A DNA stretch of 6,243 nt from Tannerella sp. (GTDB lineage Bacteria; Bacteroidota; Bacteroidia; Bacteroidales; Tannerellaceae). Each line of letters starts with the position of its first letter. The stretch's first letter is position 1. A program made the position numbers and the translations under genes. A model generated the notes under the pieces. It worked only from the letters and a program-made list of their open reading frames with translations. It had not been told where the DNA came from and did no database searches. Below, in pieces: positions 5,999 to 6,243 of this stretch. The DNA lies in contig JAISGW010000118.1 of assembly GCA_031262895.1 (NCBI GenBank), positions 1-6,243 on the forward strand, written 5' to 3'.

Positions 5999-6228
5999 TT
6001 TCAATTCATTTTGTGGCAAATATAAGAGAATATGCCATAAATATCAAAATCAATATGGCAGTAGGCGAATAATGTGCCATATAGAATAAAAACTATGTGG
6101 CAATATATAGGCAAAGTGCCATATAGAATGGAATCGATGTGGCTATGGATGAAGGAAGTGCCACATAGAATAAAATCAATGTGGCCATAAATGAATAAGA
6201 CGCCACATAGAACAAAAATGTTGTGGCA
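5991..6228. repeat. Tandem array of 28-bp inverted repeats with exact 42-bp period
   Basis: Five units begin at 6033, 6075, 6117, 6159 and 6201, each exactly 42 bp apart. Each is a 28-bp imperfect palindrome with arms of 7-9 bases: TGCCACAT or TGCCATAT on the left and ATGTGGCA or a close variant on the right, around a 10-14 base A-rich core (often AGAATAAAA). Each unit is followed by a 14-base linker that is less conserved but still recognisably related (pyrimidine-rich on the minus strand). A sixth position in register (5991-6018) keeps only the right arm TTGTGGCA, its left half being the start of the AraC gene. 42 bp is four helical turns of 10.5 bp, so all units face the same side of the DNA. 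This fits a multi-operator better than a CRISPR or coding repeat. The array may continue past the window end, but 6229-6243 shows no further arm. Confidence 0.85.
6017..6048 (-). promoter_or_regulatory. Promoter of the AraC-type gene (TTTG-N20-TATATTTG)
   Basis: The minus strand has TTTG (6045-6048) and TATATTTG (6017-6024) separated by 20 bases, an exact fit to the Bacteroidota sigma-ABfr consensus. Transcription would start near 6010, about 12 bases before the ATG at 5998. The -33 box lies in the core of the first full palindrome unit (6033-6060). The -7 box lies in the linker and touches the half unit next to it, so a protein bound to the array would block or contact RNA polymerase. Confidence 0.65.
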
Positions 6229-6243
6229 GGTAAAAAGCAAAGA

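Noticed and set aside
5998..6019. Longer AraC-type protein starting at TTG 6019
   Set aside because: The TTG lies inside the -7 box TATATTTG, so it would be upstream of the transcript start; ATG 5998 is preferred.
6033..6228. CRISPR array
   Set aside because: Linkers are only 14 bases and are related to each other, the repeats vary between units, and no cas genes are present.
6033..6228. Replication iterons or plasmid origin
   Set aside because: The units are palindromic rather than simple direct repeats, and there is no Rep gene or DnaA box nearby. The neighbours look chromosomal.
6001..6240. Minus-strand reading frame of about 79 codons with a 14-residue periodic sequence rich in His, Cys, Tyr and Ile
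   Set aside because: 42 bp equals 14 codons, so a stop-free unit automatically gives a long periodic frame. It needs a TTG start at the window edge, overlaps the AraC promoter, and conservation follows the palindrome arms, not codon positions. It remains possible only if the frame starts well beyond the window.

Overview
The window looks like a piece of a Bacteroidota (probably Bacteroidales) chromosome. The reasons are a DUF4105 protein with a multi-helix C-terminal tail, promoter-like sites of the TTTG ... TAnnTTTG type, and gene starts that mostly lack a Shine-Dalgarno sequence. Every gene I can support lies on the minus strand, so in transcription order the window reads from right to left.

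From right to left: (1) positions 5991-6228 hold a tandem array with an exact 42-bp period. Each unit is a 28-bp inverted repeat with TGCCAYAT / ATGTGGCA arms plus a 14-bp more variable linker. The array runs into the promoter and start of (2) a short stand-alone AraC-type DNA-binding protein (5570-5998). (3) The 139-bp gap that follows (5431-5569) contains a decayed remnant of the 5' end of a DUF4105 gene, collinear with the intact DUF4105 gene about 2 kb further downstream. (4) A two-gene cassette follows: a RecF/ABC-like AAA ATPase (4177-5430) and an HNH nuclease (3457-4164). Together they match the PtuA/PtuB pair of Septu-type anti-phage defence. The nuclease gene is richer in A+T than its flanks and has a textbook Shine-Dalgarno sequence, which is unusual in this phylum. 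(5) The HNH gene overlaps the intact DUF4105 gene (2282-3460) by ATGA. This is followed by (6) an MFS transporter (1072-2262) and (7) an acyltransferase-3 membrane protein (1-1047, C-terminus beyond the window edge).

How it may fit together: DUF4105, the MFS transporter and the acyltransferase look like ordinary G+C-rich envelope genes in one closely spaced run. The defence cassette appears to have been placed between the AraC gene and this run. DUF4105 5' sequence on both sides of the cassette is the scar that suggests insertion or recombination there. The two most unusual items are the helically phased 42-bp palindrome array over the AraC promoter, which looks like a multi-operator, and the DUF4105 scar flanking the Septu-like genes. 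No RNA genes, CRISPR array, insertion sequence or retron reverse transcriptase is visible. No gene-free stretch exceeds 300 bases.
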